A DNA stretch of 30,275 nt from CAYIFC01 sp964362645 (GTDB taxonomy: Bacteria; Patescibacteriota; Minisyncoccia; Phycocordibacterales; JACOZG01), in contig CAYIFC010000003.1 of the NCBI GenBank assembly GCA_964362645.1, positions 1 through 30,275 on the forward strand, in the 5' to 3' direction. The translations under genes were made by a program, and so were the position numbers. The notes beneath the pieces are model-generated. The model had not been told where the DNA came from, ran no database searches, and saw only the letters and a list, made by a program, of their open reading frames with translations. Within the stretch, counting starts at the first letter, position 1, and each line of letters opens with the position of its first letter. This document shows, piece after piece, positions 1-7,542 of the stretch.

Positions 1-1268
1 GTGCAGATTCGAACATTATTCCGATAACTAGCACCGGCGGCGTTAGTGTATGGCCTCTCCCCGAAAAACGGTCCGGTATTCCAATTGGTACCAGTTGGGC
101 AGGATAATTGTGTGTCGTTCTTGTCTTTGTCGCGTAAGTACATTACTAAACAGATATCTGTATTATTACGAGAGCAAATACGGGTGTTATTAAATCTTGT
201 AGTGTTAAGGCCGACATATTCTGGCATAAGAGAAACAATTTCAGACCAACCAGTCGGACAAGTTGGAATAAAAGCTAAGGGAATATCGTCAGGACTTTTT
301 ATATACATAATATTATCACCGGGTTTATTAGTCCCCGCCGCGTAAGCTTGATCGCAAAGCCAATTTGTACCACTCCATCGCCAATAGGGCCTAGCGGTTG
401 TGCAACCGTAATCACTAAATTTAAGCTGTCCAGTTGTTGAGGTTGAGAGACCCGAATTACTATTCGGCGATTGCAAAAAAAGCCAATCATTATCTGGATC
501 AACATCTAAACCACTGCCGGCAGAAAAAGTAACATTGGGCGTGGAACTACCCATCGATGTTAAACCACTACTATTGGGCGCGCTAACGCTTTTAACAACC
601 GGGATGCAGTCGCCAGAGGGAACATTGGTGGGAGCACGAAACATGACATTATTTTCAGGACATATACCCCCCATGCGCTCCTGCACTTCGGTAAAATCGA
701 TAGCGATATTTTTTGAGCCCGGCTCAAGACCATCAGTAATATCAATGCCATAACCTTCGGTTAAGGTGGTAATAGGTGTAGTAAGAACATTCCCCCATGT
801 GGCACGACCACCAGCATCAGTAGTGAGCATTGAATTAACATTCCAACTCCCAGCTCCATACCCCAAGCGAATAGTGCCATCAATATCCAAAGCCGCGGTT
901 GGCTGAGTTTCGGGTCCAGAACTAAAAGCCGGCCCAACACCAATTTTGTTTTTCACGGTCAAATTTCCGGGGTTTAAAATAGTGGTAGTTGATGTAAGAG
1001 TTAATGGTCCAGTCTTCTCTTGATCCACGAGCGATTCGCCGCTTAAAGGCATAGCGCAAGAAGAGTTTATGCCGGCTGGGTTCAAGATGGGCCACCTAAG
1101 ATCGCCTATTGTTGACGAACAAAAATTAGGGCTACTTTTGGGTTCACACCAACCATCAAAAGCCGGGTCACAAGCATGCCCAGCAATATGTTCGGCTAAA
1201 GACACATTAGTCAGTGCTAGAAAAAATAACACTGCAATCAAGCAACTCCTTGCTACTCTAAACATCAT
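1..1268 (-). CDS. Secreted fibre-like surface protein A (partial at left edge)
   Basis: The reading frame is open from the start codon to base 1, 421 codons from the inner ATG at 1265; the stop lies outside the window. ATG at 1268 overlaps the TGA of the upstream gene (TTATGATG), so translation is probably coupled. The N-terminus MFRVARSCLIAVLFFLALT is a signal peptide. It resembles its two upstream neighbours: an early motif with QEKTGPLTL, then VKNKIGVG and LDIDGTIRLG segments like those of fibre proteins, then C-terminal modules of the type MY(I/L)K...CPxGW...RIC. Since the neighbour ends in VRTCYL and this frame is at VRICT at the edge, probably only a few residues are missing. It is likely exported and surface-bound; the precise function is unknown. 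Confidence 0.8.
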   Translation of the reverse strand, partial: MMFRVARSCLIAVLFFLALTNVSLAEHIAGHACDPAFDGWCEPKSSPNFCSSTIGDLRWPILNPAGINSSCAMPLSGESLVDQEKTGPLTLTSTTTILNPGNLTVKNKIGVGPAFSSGPETQPTAALDIDGTIRLGYGAGSWNVNSMLTTDAGGRATWGNVLTTPITTLTEGYGIDITDGLEPGSKNIAIDFTEVQERMGGICPENNVMFRAPTNVPSGDCIPVVKSVSAPNSSGLTSMGSSTPNVTFSAGSGLDVDPDNDWLFLQSPNSNSGLSTSTTGQLKFSDYGCTTARPYWRWSGTNWLCDQAYAAGTNKPGDNIMYIKSPDDIPLAFIPTCPTGWSEIVSLMPEYVGLNTTRFNNTRICSRNNTDICLVMYLRDKDKNDTQLSCPTGTNWNTGPFFGERPYTNAAGASYRNNVRIC

Positions 1269-2533
1269 AAATAGCAAGTACGGACATAATTGGTAAGTGT
1301 CCCACCGGGAGCCCATTCAGCATTGCAAGAGAGATTAACCAGAGGATTGCCGCAATTAGTATCACCAAAATTAGAGCCAGTAAGTGTGGACCAGCCACTC
1401 GGGCAAGGTAATACCGCCGCCGTGGAAGTTGCCTTGAGTTGTATAACCTGAACCGAGTTAGTCGTGTTGTAGCAAATAGTAGTGTAATTAAAGTTAGTCG
1501 CATGACCAACACTTTCAATGTTCGTACCGCTGGTTGGCCAACGCGATGGTAGTGCCGCCGGACAATTTTGAGTTGTTGCACTTTTGCGTTTTAAATACAT
1601 TACCGACCCACCTGGTAAAGCATTGGCTGTCGGAGGATTAGGGAATGAGGCCAAATTCCATTTGTTGTCTGGTGGACCGCTCCATTGCCAAGTTTGACCA
1701 GTGCTTGTGCCGGCTTCAAAAGCAACCTTGGAACCGTCAAATCGTAAACCATCGCCAAGCGCGGGATCAACATTGAGTCTAATCTTATTGGCTTGGGCAC
1801 CGACTGTGTCAATTATCAATCCATTACCAACATTGGCGGTGAGTGTTACATCTCCAGTGTTGATACCACCATTACTAAGCCCACTACCAGCCGTAACGCT
1901 AGTGACAAAATCAATGCAATTTGCAATACCTTCCTCTGTGACACTAACCATACCTTTATTAGTGCCGAGACAAGAATTTTGAATGCGTTTTTGAGTTTTG
2001 GGAGAGTAGATAGAAATAATCCCGTTACTGGTAGATGTTGCTGTTGGAATTGATGTATCGGAATTGAAAGTGATACCGCTAGTTGGGGGATCGGTAGACA
2101 AACTGGTTACACCACCGGGTGGTTGAGTTGACCAGTGCGCCAAACCATTAGCATCCGAAACTAGAACGCCATTAGTGGGACAAACATTTCCGGGGCAATC
2201 AGTATTACTACCCCGAATTCTTATTTGCCCATCCATAATATCCAGCACCGCATTGGGGTCCCACTCGTTTCCAACTGATTCTGTCCCAATCCGGATTTTA
2301 TTATCGACTGTTAAAATTCCGGATTTGACCCATAAGTTATTTAAAATTGTTAAGGGGCCAGTTTTTATTTGCGAAAGATTGCTGGTATTTATTGGGGCGT
2401 TGGTGTTGTTATTGTCTGGAGTGGGCCCGGGGCCCGGAAGAACCCATTCAGCGAAAACATAATTAGCCCCCACTAAAACGACGAGTACGAGTAAGAAAAA
2501 TTTAGCGACAACAAGAGTGTTATTTCTGTTCAT
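1265..2533 (-). CDS. Secreted fibre-like surface protein B
   Basis: A 422-residue protein with an N-terminal hydrophobic signal segment (residues 9-28) and a Pro/Asn-rich linker. The motif APINTSNLSQIKTGPLTI is followed by LTVDNKIRIG and VLDIMDGQIRIRG, the arrangement also seen in protein A. The middle is Gly/Thr/Asn-rich and probably beta-structured (GSGLSNGGINTGDVTLTANV resembles tail-fibre-type repeats). The C-terminal 120 residues hold paired Cys modules (CPAALPSRW, CPSGWSTL, TICYN) ending in VRTCYL. Its start overlaps the preceding small TM gene by 14 bp and its stop overlaps the next gene, so the three are one transcription unit. The role is inferred to be adhesion or cell-surface structure; no catalytic motif is seen. 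Confidence 0.8.
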   Translation of the reverse strand: MNRNNTLVVAKFFLLVLVVLVGANYVFAEWVLPGPGPTPDNNNTNAPINTSNLSQIKTGPLTILNNLWVKSGILTVDNKIRIGTESVGNEWDPNAVLDIMDGQIRIRGSNTDCPGNVCPTNGVLVSDANGLAHWSTQPPGGVTSLSTDPPTSGITFNSDTSIPTATSTSNGIISIYSPKTQKRIQNSCLGTNKGMVSVTEEGIANCIDFVTSVTAGSGLSNGGINTGDVTLTANVGNGLIIDTVGAQANKIRLNVDPALGDGLRFDGSKVAFEAGTSTGQTWQWSGPPDNKWNLASFPNPPTANALPGGSVMYLKRKSATTQNCPAALPSRWPTSGTNIESVGHATNFNYTTICYNTTNSVQVIQLKATSTAAVLPCPSGWSTLTGSNFGDTNCGNPLVNLSCNAEWAPGGTLTNYVRTCYL

Positions 2534-2798
2534 TGTTTGTGTTTGTAACTGAATTACGATTCATTATATCCTGGATATACGCCTCTTCTTGTGGAGTAAG
2601 TGGTTTCCCGGGCGGTTGAGAAGCCGCAAATTCTCTGGCGCGAGCAATATCTTCCGCTGTTGGAATCGGATCACCGATCGGCCCTACTTCCCCCACCTCC
2701 TTCTCCCGCCACAACTTTGGAACGAACATTATTACGGCGACGGTGAGAATGAGGAGTAACAGCGCGAGGGAAGATTTTTTTTGCTCGGTCGACATCAC
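2520..2798 (-). CDS. Small single-TM protein, first gene of the B/A unit
   Basis: A 92-residue protein. Residues 9-28 form one strong membrane helix (LALLLLILTVAVIMFVPKLW), followed by a charged tail with Pro-rich and helical parts (AEDIARAREFAASQPPG, TPQEEAYIQDIM). It starts at GTG 2798, or at ATG 2795 one codon later. A -10 box sits 6 nt before the GTG, so the message would be leaderless. It overlaps the start of fibre protein B by 14 bp. A similar small TM gene precedes fibre protein C, suggesting a repeated 'small TM protein plus large exported protein' module, perhaps an anchor or export partner. No family is recognised. Confidence 0.7.
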   Translation of the reverse strand: MMSTEQKKSSLALLLLILTVAVIMFVPKLWREKEVGEVGPIGDPIPTAEDIARAREFAASQPPGKPLTPQEEAYIQDIMNRNSVTNTNNEQK

Positions 2799-2810
2799 GC
2801 CAACATTTTA
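2799..2810 (-). promoter_or_regulatory. Extended -10 promoter element of the B/A unit
   Basis: On the minus strand TGATAAAAT (TGn plus TAAAAT at 2810-2805) lies 6 nt before the GTG at 2798, so the start site would fall on the start codon. No convincing -35 box is seen. Confidence 0.45.
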
Positions 2811-2868
2811 TCATGAATCATCGCCCGAACGAGCCAATTGGGGTGGATAAATATTGTCTGACTCCCCC

Positions 2869-2881
2869 AAGGACAGTCCTT
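2869..2881. repeat. AAGGAC-A-GTCCTT palindrome
   Basis: A perfect 6+1+6 inverted repeat in the 129-bp gap between the fibre C gene and the next small TM gene. There is no T-tract on either side, so it is not an obvious terminator. It resembles in style the AAGGTC-G-GACCTT palindrome at 9943-9963. Confidence 0.5.
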
Positions 2882-2927
2882 AGTTATGAAAACGGGTTGG
2901 TGTGGTATAATTTTGCTCTTCGGTTAT

Positions 2928-4499
2928 TTAGAAAATACAAGTAACTCGGCATTGACCACCCCTAACTCGCATATGCCACATAGTTGGACTATTGATCTGG
3001 GCGCCAATACCAACCAAGCCCTGATCCTCTGTTATTGCAATATCACTTTGCCCCTCTCGTTTCGCTCGGCAGACATACGATTGAAATAAATTGCCATCAT
3101 CGCCCACCGAAGAAACAAAACAAGCTCGATATGTGCCGAGATCGTACTCATCTATTTCATTACCCTGACCTTCGTAAGCGGCAAATGTGTTAAACTTCAG
3201 GGCACTTAAAATTCTTTCGTCCGTTATACTGGCGTCGCCTGGGTTTTGCCAAGTAGCATAACCAGCGGCATCAGAAGTAAGAACCTTTCCTGTCCCTGGA
3301 CTATTGTAAGGAATACTTATTCCCGTAGGAAAAACGACACGATCACCGGTGGTAAAATAGAGGCCTTTATTGTCACTACCTGTGCCAGACATATAATAAC
3401 CGCCTAGATTGATATTCTTATCGGCAATATGATTACCCAAATTGTCGGCAATAGTTTGACCTGTCCCCCTCGTATCTTCAGCACAAGTAAGCCTATTTTG
3501 AACCTTATTCCAAATAATTTTGTCGCCAACACTATTGTCGCAATTTTGAATCAAATCTATATTCAATGAAACCGTACCACTATTTGTAATTGGTCCACCG
3601 GTAAGACCAGCGCCAGTACCAACTGAAGATACACCACCGCCAGGACCACCAGGCGCACCACCAATATTAGTGAATGTTAATCTCTTATTGGGGGCATCAG
3701 CATCAATCCTAATTCCCGCACCACCAACAAAGTTCAAAGTATCGTTGGGTTTTGTGGCCGAGACCTCCTGACCATTAGCATTGCCGAGGACCGCGGCAAA
3801 AACGCCAAAGCCATTGCCACCACCCCCACCTAACTGATCGATCCTTTTGCAAGTTTCGAGAGTACCTAATTCATCACAATATTCGGTCGCACCAACTCGA
3901 CCGTTTACTCCCAAAGCAAGCACCGAGGGTTTAGTGTAAGATTGATTATTAGAAATACTAATCCCAAAGAGTGAAGTCAGACCATCGAGAGTTAATGAGG
4001 CCGGTTTGGTTTGATTACGACCGGAAACATTAATCGGCGGATTACAACCAATAATGTCGTCCCGACCATTACAATTTTCCGGAGGAATACCATCCGGCGG
4101 GTCTTGCCAACCACCCTCACCAGACCCACCATTATCAGTACCAGCAATAACGGTAAAATTACCACTTCTAGCTTCAACACTCGGGGGAAGGGTTGAAAGA
4201 ACATAGTAGTAATCACCAGGAGCAATACTATCTGCTGCCACCGTATAAGATCCACTATTACTGGGAATAGTAACATTACTGATTACTCCACCACCAGCGC
4301 CAGGAAAAAGTCTCAAGGACATAGCGGTATCACTGGGTATTTCGGTACTCGACCAGATAACGGTGTGACTAATGGTGGCATCCCAGACAGTCCCAGCGCC
4401 CGGAGAAGTAATTGATAAAGTTGCCGCCGACACAACGGAAACTACGGCAAAAAACACGAGTGAAACGACAACAAGAAGAAAGTGGTTTTTGTTAATCAT
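2928..4499 (-). CDS. Secreted fibre-like surface protein C with Kre9/KNH-like N-terminal domain
   Basis: A 523-residue exported protein. Residues 1-25 are a signal peptide (FLLVVVSLVFFAVVSVVSAA). Residues 26-120 (ITSPGAGTVW...HTVIWSS...) match the pattern of the Ser-Thr-rich Kre9/KNH-like domain common in surface proteins. A Gly/Asp-rich linker leads to PPINVSGRNQTKPASLTL, the same motif seen in proteins A and B, followed by GGPGGG-rich and beta-repeat stretches. The C-terminus has several Cys and ends CRVTCIF, echoing VRTCYL of B. The gene follows the small TM gene at 4522 with a 22-bp gap and no Shine-Dalgarno. It is probably a surface or adhesion component, by inference only. Confidence 0.8.
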   Translation of the reverse strand: MINKNHFLLVVVSLVFFAVVSVVSAATLSITSPGAGTVWDATISHTVIWSSTEIPSDTAMSLRLFPGAGGGVISNVTIPSNSGSYTVAADSIAPGDYYYVLSTLPPSVEARSGNFTVIAGTDNGGSGEGGWQDPPDGIPPENCNGRDDIIGCNPPINVSGRNQTKPASLTLDGLTSLFGISISNNQSYTKPSVLALGVNGRVGATEYCDELGTLETCKRIDQLGGGGGNGFGVFAAVLGNANGQEVSATKPNDTLNFVGGAGIRIDADAPNKRLTFTNIGGAPGGPGGGVSSVGTGAGLTGGPITNSGTVSLNIDLIQNCDNSVGDKIIWNKVQNRLTCAEDTRGTGQTIADNLGNHIADKNINLGGYYMSGTGSDNKGLYFTTGDRVVFPTGISIPYNSPGTGKVLTSDAAGYATWQNPGDASITDERILSALKFNTFAAYEGQGNEIDEYDLGTYRACFVSSVGDDGNLFQSYVCRAKREGQSDIAITEDQGLVGIGAQINSPTMWHMRVRGGQCRVTCIF

Positions 4500-4521
4500 G
4501 GATTATTTAAAAAATTAATAA

Positions 4522-4785
4522 TTACTGTTCCTGGGGTCGAATAGGTGGTGGGGTCTGGAAATATTCTTTCGCGGCCATTTCGCGTTTCGGTGAAGCAATC
4601 GGTGGTGGCTCTTTAAAATATTCCTTCGCAGCCGCGCGCCGTTCTTCCGATACTAACCCCCCATACTTCTGCCCCAACCAGACCAGAAAGAGGAGCACCG
4701 CGAGCACAAAAATGGTGATCAAGACCGCCGCATGGTGCTTGCCAGATTTTTCTTCAACTATTACCGGATTTATTGTCGGTTCCAT
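4522..4785 (-). CDS. Small single-TM protein with AAKEYF-PPPI repeats, ahead of fibre C
   Basis: An 87-residue protein from ATG 4785; an upstream in-frame GTG at 4815 is rejected because it lies upstream of the -10 box. A single membrane helix spans about residues 20-38 (VLITIFVLAVLLFLVWLG). The tail carries a tandem repeat: AAAKEYFKEPPPIASPKR then MAAKEYFQTPPPIRPQEQ. It precedes fibre protein C just as another small TM gene precedes fibre protein B, although the two small proteins share little sequence. It might be an anchor, chaperone or export accessory; no known family is recognised. Confidence 0.7.
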   Translation of the reverse strand: MEPTINPVIVEEKSGKHHAAVLITIFVLAVLLFLVWLGQKYGGLVSEERRAAAKEYFKEPPPIASPKREMAAKEYFQTPPPIRPQEQ

Positions 4786-4798
4786 AATCCTGGCCAAA

Positions 4799-4807
4799 AT
4801 TATACCA
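4799..4807 (-). promoter_or_regulatory. Extended -10 promoter of the fibre C unit
   Basis: The minus strand reads TGGTATAAT, a full TGn-TATAAT extended -10, 13 nt before ATG 4785. The leader would be only about 6 nt. A -35 box is not apparent, which is usual for extended -10 promoters. Confidence 0.65.
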
Positions 4808-4865
4808 CGCCCCACACCTTACGCTCCCTTCACTTGTGTTGATAACTCCCAATTTTTAGAATCCG

Positions 4866-4909
4866 AAAGACTACCTTTGGTTGGTAGAGTTGGAGGTGTG
4901 GTGTAATTT
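4866..4909 (+). repeat. 44-bp direct repeat flanking the Y1 transposase, left copy
   Basis: Matches 5596-5639 in the same orientation at 42 of 44 positions (differences at 4884 and 4895). It contains a small hairpin, CTACC-TTTGGTT-GGTAG. It ends at the base before the transposase stop codon. Confidence 0.85.
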
Positions 4910-5581
4910 TTAAAACTTTTCCGAATTTTCCTCAGGTTCTAGATTTAACCAATTTTCTAGATACTCAATAAATTCTCCAGGCTGGTTAAAATATTCAGGA
5001 AAACTTTCTTTTTTTATAATCATTGATTCGGAGCGAGGTCGATTTAAGTAATCTGAATGGGAAGAAAATTTATATTGTGACAGGTAAGATTTGGTTTTTT
5101 CTCTACTAATCAGACCCTTCTCTTTCCAAGTCGGGTCGATCATTTTTACTGGGTTTAAATGAATATAGGCAAAAAGGTATTTTAAATACTCGTCAGTGTC
5201 AGCATGTTTAGCTTTAAAAGTACTTTCAAAGAGACGCCCTTTCCGATCATTCATTTTATTAAAATATTTTGAGTAAGCGGTAAGAGTTTTTGCCATAAAG
5301 CGACTAATTCCGCCTTCTTTCTTCTCTTTAAGTAGTAGATGAAAATGATTGGGCATTAAGCAGTACGCGCCGATATCAACAATCGTTTCCCCACGATCGA
5401 TAAGATCCCAAGGTAATTTGCCTGTTACACTAAAATCAACCGGTTTTTCACTATTACAAAGGAAAAGTAGGGCTATAAATCGTTTATGATCATAATCGCC
5501 AGTAAAAATAAGCCTTTTATCAACCCCACGATTGTAAACATGGTAGTACTCACCCTCCGAAAACTCAAATTTTCTCTCCAT
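4910..5581 (-). CDS. REP-associated Y1 (HUH) transposase, RAYT type
   Basis: A 223-residue protein of the IS200-like Y1 transposase superfamily. Visible motifs are HVYNRG (14-19), the metal-binding HUH motif as HFH within YCLMPNHFHLLL (residues 79-81), the YSKYFN segment holding the catalytic Tyr (103 or 106), and GRLFE followed by KAKH (115-126). Full length and apparently intact. Such RAYTs act on REP hairpins by single-strand cutting and joining. Here the gene lies between two 44-bp direct repeats with a hairpin, 14 bp from one repeat and abutting the other. It is single-copy here and has no cargo gene. Function is well supported by motifs; its activity is unknown. Confidence 0.9.
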   Translation of the reverse strand: MERKFEFSEGEYYHVYNRGVDKRLIFTGDYDHKRFIALLFLCNSEKPVDFSVTGKLPWDLIDRGETIVDIGAYCLMPNHFHLLLKEKKEGGISRFMAKTLTAYSKYFNKMNDRKGRLFESTFKAKHADTDEYLKYLFAYIHLNPVKMIDPTWKEKGLISREKTKSYLSQYKFSSHSDYLNRPRSESMIIKKESFPEYFNQPGEFIEYLENWLNLEPEENSEKF

Positions 5582-5595
5582 TTCCCCATCTTACC

Positions 5596-5639
5596 AAAGA
5601 CTACCTTTGGTTGATAGAGTTGGAAGTGTGGTGTAATTT
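5596..5639 (+). repeat. 44-bp direct repeat flanking the Y1 transposase, right copy
   Basis: The second copy of 4866-4909. One difference (5614) falls in the hairpin, giving CTACC-TTTGGTT-GATAG with a mismatch, as is common in REP elements. Just after it begins the nusA promoter. Confidence 0.85.
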
Positions 5640-5643
5640 GAAC

Positions 5644-5672
5644 TTGACAGGAGATGGGGCCCGGTTTAATAT
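5644..5672 (+). promoter_or_regulatory. Promoter of the nusA operon
   Basis: A perfect TTGACA at 5644-5649, followed by TAATAT at 5667-5672 (17-bp spacing) or TTTAAT at 5665-5670 (15-bp). It points into nusA. A perfect 10-bp palindrome TTACTAGTAA (5680-5689) lies at about the start site. Confidence 0.65.
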
Positions 5673-5693
5673 GGGTGACTTACTAGTAACTGG

Positions 5694-5719
5694 TGCTCCG
5701 CCGAAGGCGGAGCATTTTT
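5694..5719 (+). terminator. Terminator-like hairpin in the nusA leader (candidate attenuator)
   Basis: TGCTCCGCC (5694-5702), loop GAA, GGCGGAGCA (5706-5714), then TTTTT: a perfect 9-bp stem with a U-tract on the plus strand. No plus-strand gene lies upstream in the window, so it cannot end an upstream gene here; it sits between the promoter and nusA. Confidence 0.75.
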
Positions 5720-5753
5720 CAAGAAAAAATTAAAATTTAAACAATCTAAAAAC

Positions 5754-6992
5754 ATGATGGACTTAAAAAGTTTAAAATCAGCCCTGGAACAACTAGAGGA
5801 GGAGCGCGGTATCCCCCAAGAGAAAATCCTGGGGGCTATTGAGGATGCCTTGGTGGCCGCTTACAAAAAGGATTACGGCAAAAAAAGCCAGATCGTGAAA
5901 GCTAAATTTGATCTGGCGACTGGCACCGTCGAACTTTTCCAAGTCAAAATTGTGGTTGACGAGTCAATGCTCAAGACGGACGAGGAGGAAGAGGCCGAAG
6001 AGCCAGTAGTACAGCCCGAGACAGAAAATGTCGGCGTTCCCGACCCTAACGCCAAGATTCGCTTCAACGAAGACCAACACATTATGCTCGAAGATGCCCG
6101 CAAGATCCGCCGTGACGCTCAAATTGGCGACGAAATCAACTTTTCGCTCGAATCCAAAGAAGAATACGGCCGAATTGCCGCTCAAACGGCCAAACAGGTC
6201 ATTATCCAACGTATCCGCGAAGCCGAAAAGTACTCTATATTAGATGAGTATTCTGACCGCCAAGGCGAAATCCTAAATGGCAAGGTCCAAAAAATGGAGC
6301 GAGGTAACGTTTTTGTTGACCTCGGTCGTGTTACCGCCATTCTCCCAATGGAAGAGCAAATTCCTGGCGAGCGCTACCGCCAAGGCGAGCGCATCCGGGC
6401 CTACCTCTATGAGGTGGCCGAAACACCGCGCGGGATCAACCTCCGCCTCTCGCGTGCCCATCCTAAATTTATCGAAAAGCTCTTCGCTTTCGAGGCCCCC
6501 GAAATTGCGAACGGCGTAGTAACTATCCCCGCTATTGCTCGTGAGGCCGGCGCCCGAACTAAAATCGCCGTTGCCTCCCGTGATCCAAACGTTGACCCAG
6601 TTGGCTCCTGCGTCGGCCAACGTGGCGTCCGCGTTAATACCGTTATTAATGAGCTCGGTGGCGAAAAGATCGATATTATCGAGTGGTCAGAGAACCCCGC
6701 CACCTTCCTCAAGAATGCTTTATCACCCGCCAAGGTAATTGAACTCAAACTTGACGACCAAATGCGCGAGGCTAAAGTCGTCGTTGAGCCCGACCAATTC
6801 TCGCTCGCCGTGGGTAAACGCGGTCAGAATGTCCGCTTAGCTGCCAAGCTGACCGGTTGGAAGATTGATATCAGCTCCCCTCAAGCCCCAGAAGTACCCG
6901 CGGCTGAAATTAAAAATCCCGAAGCTGTCGAAGCTCCGGAAATTAAGAATGAAGCTAGTGAAGCTCCAGAAGCTTCTGAAGCTATTAAATAA
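5754..6992 (+). CDS. nusA: Transcription termination/antitermination factor NusA
   Basis: A 412-residue NusA that binds RNA polymerase and nascent RNA and controls pausing, termination and antitermination. Domains in order: N-terminal RNAP-binding domain (1-150, with an acidic insert EEEEAEEPVVQPE), S1 domain (about 165-225, LNGKVQKMERGNVFVDLG), KH1 (about 255-325, with GSCVGQRGVRVNTVINEL) and KH2 (about 335-375, VGKRGQNVRLAAKLTGWKIDI). The tail is acidic and repetitive (EAPE/SEAPEASEAIK); E. coli-type acidic repeat domains are absent, as in most bacteria. Starts ATG ATG without a Shine-Dalgarno. First gene of a run with ppa (1-bp gap), two small exported proteins and tig. A terminator-like hairpin lies in its leader. 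Confidence 0.96.
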   Translation: MMDLKSLKSALEQLEEERGIPQEKILGAIEDALVAAYKKDYGKKSQIVKAKFDLATGTVELFQVKIVVDESMLKTDEEEEAEEPVVQPETENVGVPDPNAKIRFNEDQHIMLEDARKIRRDAQIGDEINFSLESKEEYGRIAAQTAKQVIIQRIREAEKYSILDEYSDRQGEILNGKVQKMERGNVFVDLGRVTAILPMEEQIPGERYRQGERIRAYLYEVAETPRGINLRLSRAHPKFIEKLFAFEAPEIANGVVTIPAIAREAGARTKIAVASRDPNVDPVGSCVGQRGVRVNTVINELGGEKIDIIEWSENPATFLKNALSPAKVIELKLDDQMREAKVVVEPDQFSLAVGKRGQNVRLAAKLTGWKIDISSPQAPEVPAAEIKNPEAVEAPEIKNEASEAPEASEAIK

Positions 6993-6993
6993 T

Positions 6994-7527
6994 ATGAATC
7001 TTTGGCACGATTTAAACCCAGGAACAGTCGATAAAATTAACGTCATTGTTGAAATTAATAAAGGCTCTAAAAATAAATACGAAATTGATAAAGAAACAGG
7101 CATTATTGCCCTCGATCGTGTGATGCATACCTCGCAAGACTTCCCCTGCGATTACGGCTTTGTGCCGCAAACGCTCTGGGACGACGACGACGCGCTTGAT
7201 GTAATCCTCCTGACCACTTACCCACTGACACCGGGGCTCTTGGTGCGCGCCCGACCAGTGGCGATTATGCACATGATTGATAGTGGTGACGCCGACGATA
7301 AAGTAATCGCCGTACCCATTGATGATCCGCGTTGGGAAGAAGTTAAAGATCTCGCCGACGTTAACCCTCATACACTAAGAGAGATTGAGCACTTCTACAG
7401 TACCTACAAGAAACTACAAAATAAAGAAGTAGAGGTGAAGGGGTTTGAAGGTAGGGCCGCGGCCGAAGCCGCTTTTGTCCGCAGTCAGGAACTTTATCAG
7501 CAAAAATTTGCACAAAAGAGCGCTTAG
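6994..7527 (+). CDS. ppa: Inorganic pyrophosphatase (soluble, family I)
   Basis: A 177-residue cytoplasmic enzyme hydrolysing pyrophosphate to two phosphates, pulling biosynthetic reactions forward. Family I signatures are visible: MNLWHDLNPG at the start, EINKGSKNKYEIDKETG (substrate-binding Lys/Glu), DFPCDYGFVPQTL, and the metal-binding DDDDALDVI, with a later DSGDADDKVIAVP and the C-terminal HFYSTYKKL. The start is ATG 6994, one base after the nusA stop; a longer frame from 6865 inside nusA is rejected because the family begins at this Met. No Shine-Dalgarno is seen, so coupling to nusA is likely. Confidence 0.96.
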   Translation: MNLWHDLNPGTVDKINVIVEINKGSKNKYEIDKETGIIALDRVMHTSQDFPCDYGFVPQTLWDDDDALDVILLTTYPLTPGLLVRARPVAIMHMIDSGDADDKVIAVPIDDPRWEEVKDLADVNPHTLREIEHFYSTYKKLQNKEVEVKGFEGRAAAEAAFVRSQELYQQKFAQKSA

Positions 7528-7542
7528 TACTAAGATAGAAAT

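Noticed and set aside
2846..2854. GGTGGATAA (2846) and CGTGGATAA (18245) as further DnaA boxes
   Set aside because: Each differs from the consensus at an outer conserved base; single isolated near-matches are expected by chance.
2903..2911. Extended -10 TGGTATAAT on the plus strand in the gap before fibre gene C's end
   Set aside because: No plus-strand gene follows for 2.8 kb and no -35 is seen; an antisense promoter is possible but cannot be supported.
1..4815. Prophage tail-fibre cluster
   Set aside because: The fibre-like repeats suggest it, but there is no capsid, terminase, tail or lysis gene nearby, and each protein has its own signal peptide, so an exported cellular surface system fits better.
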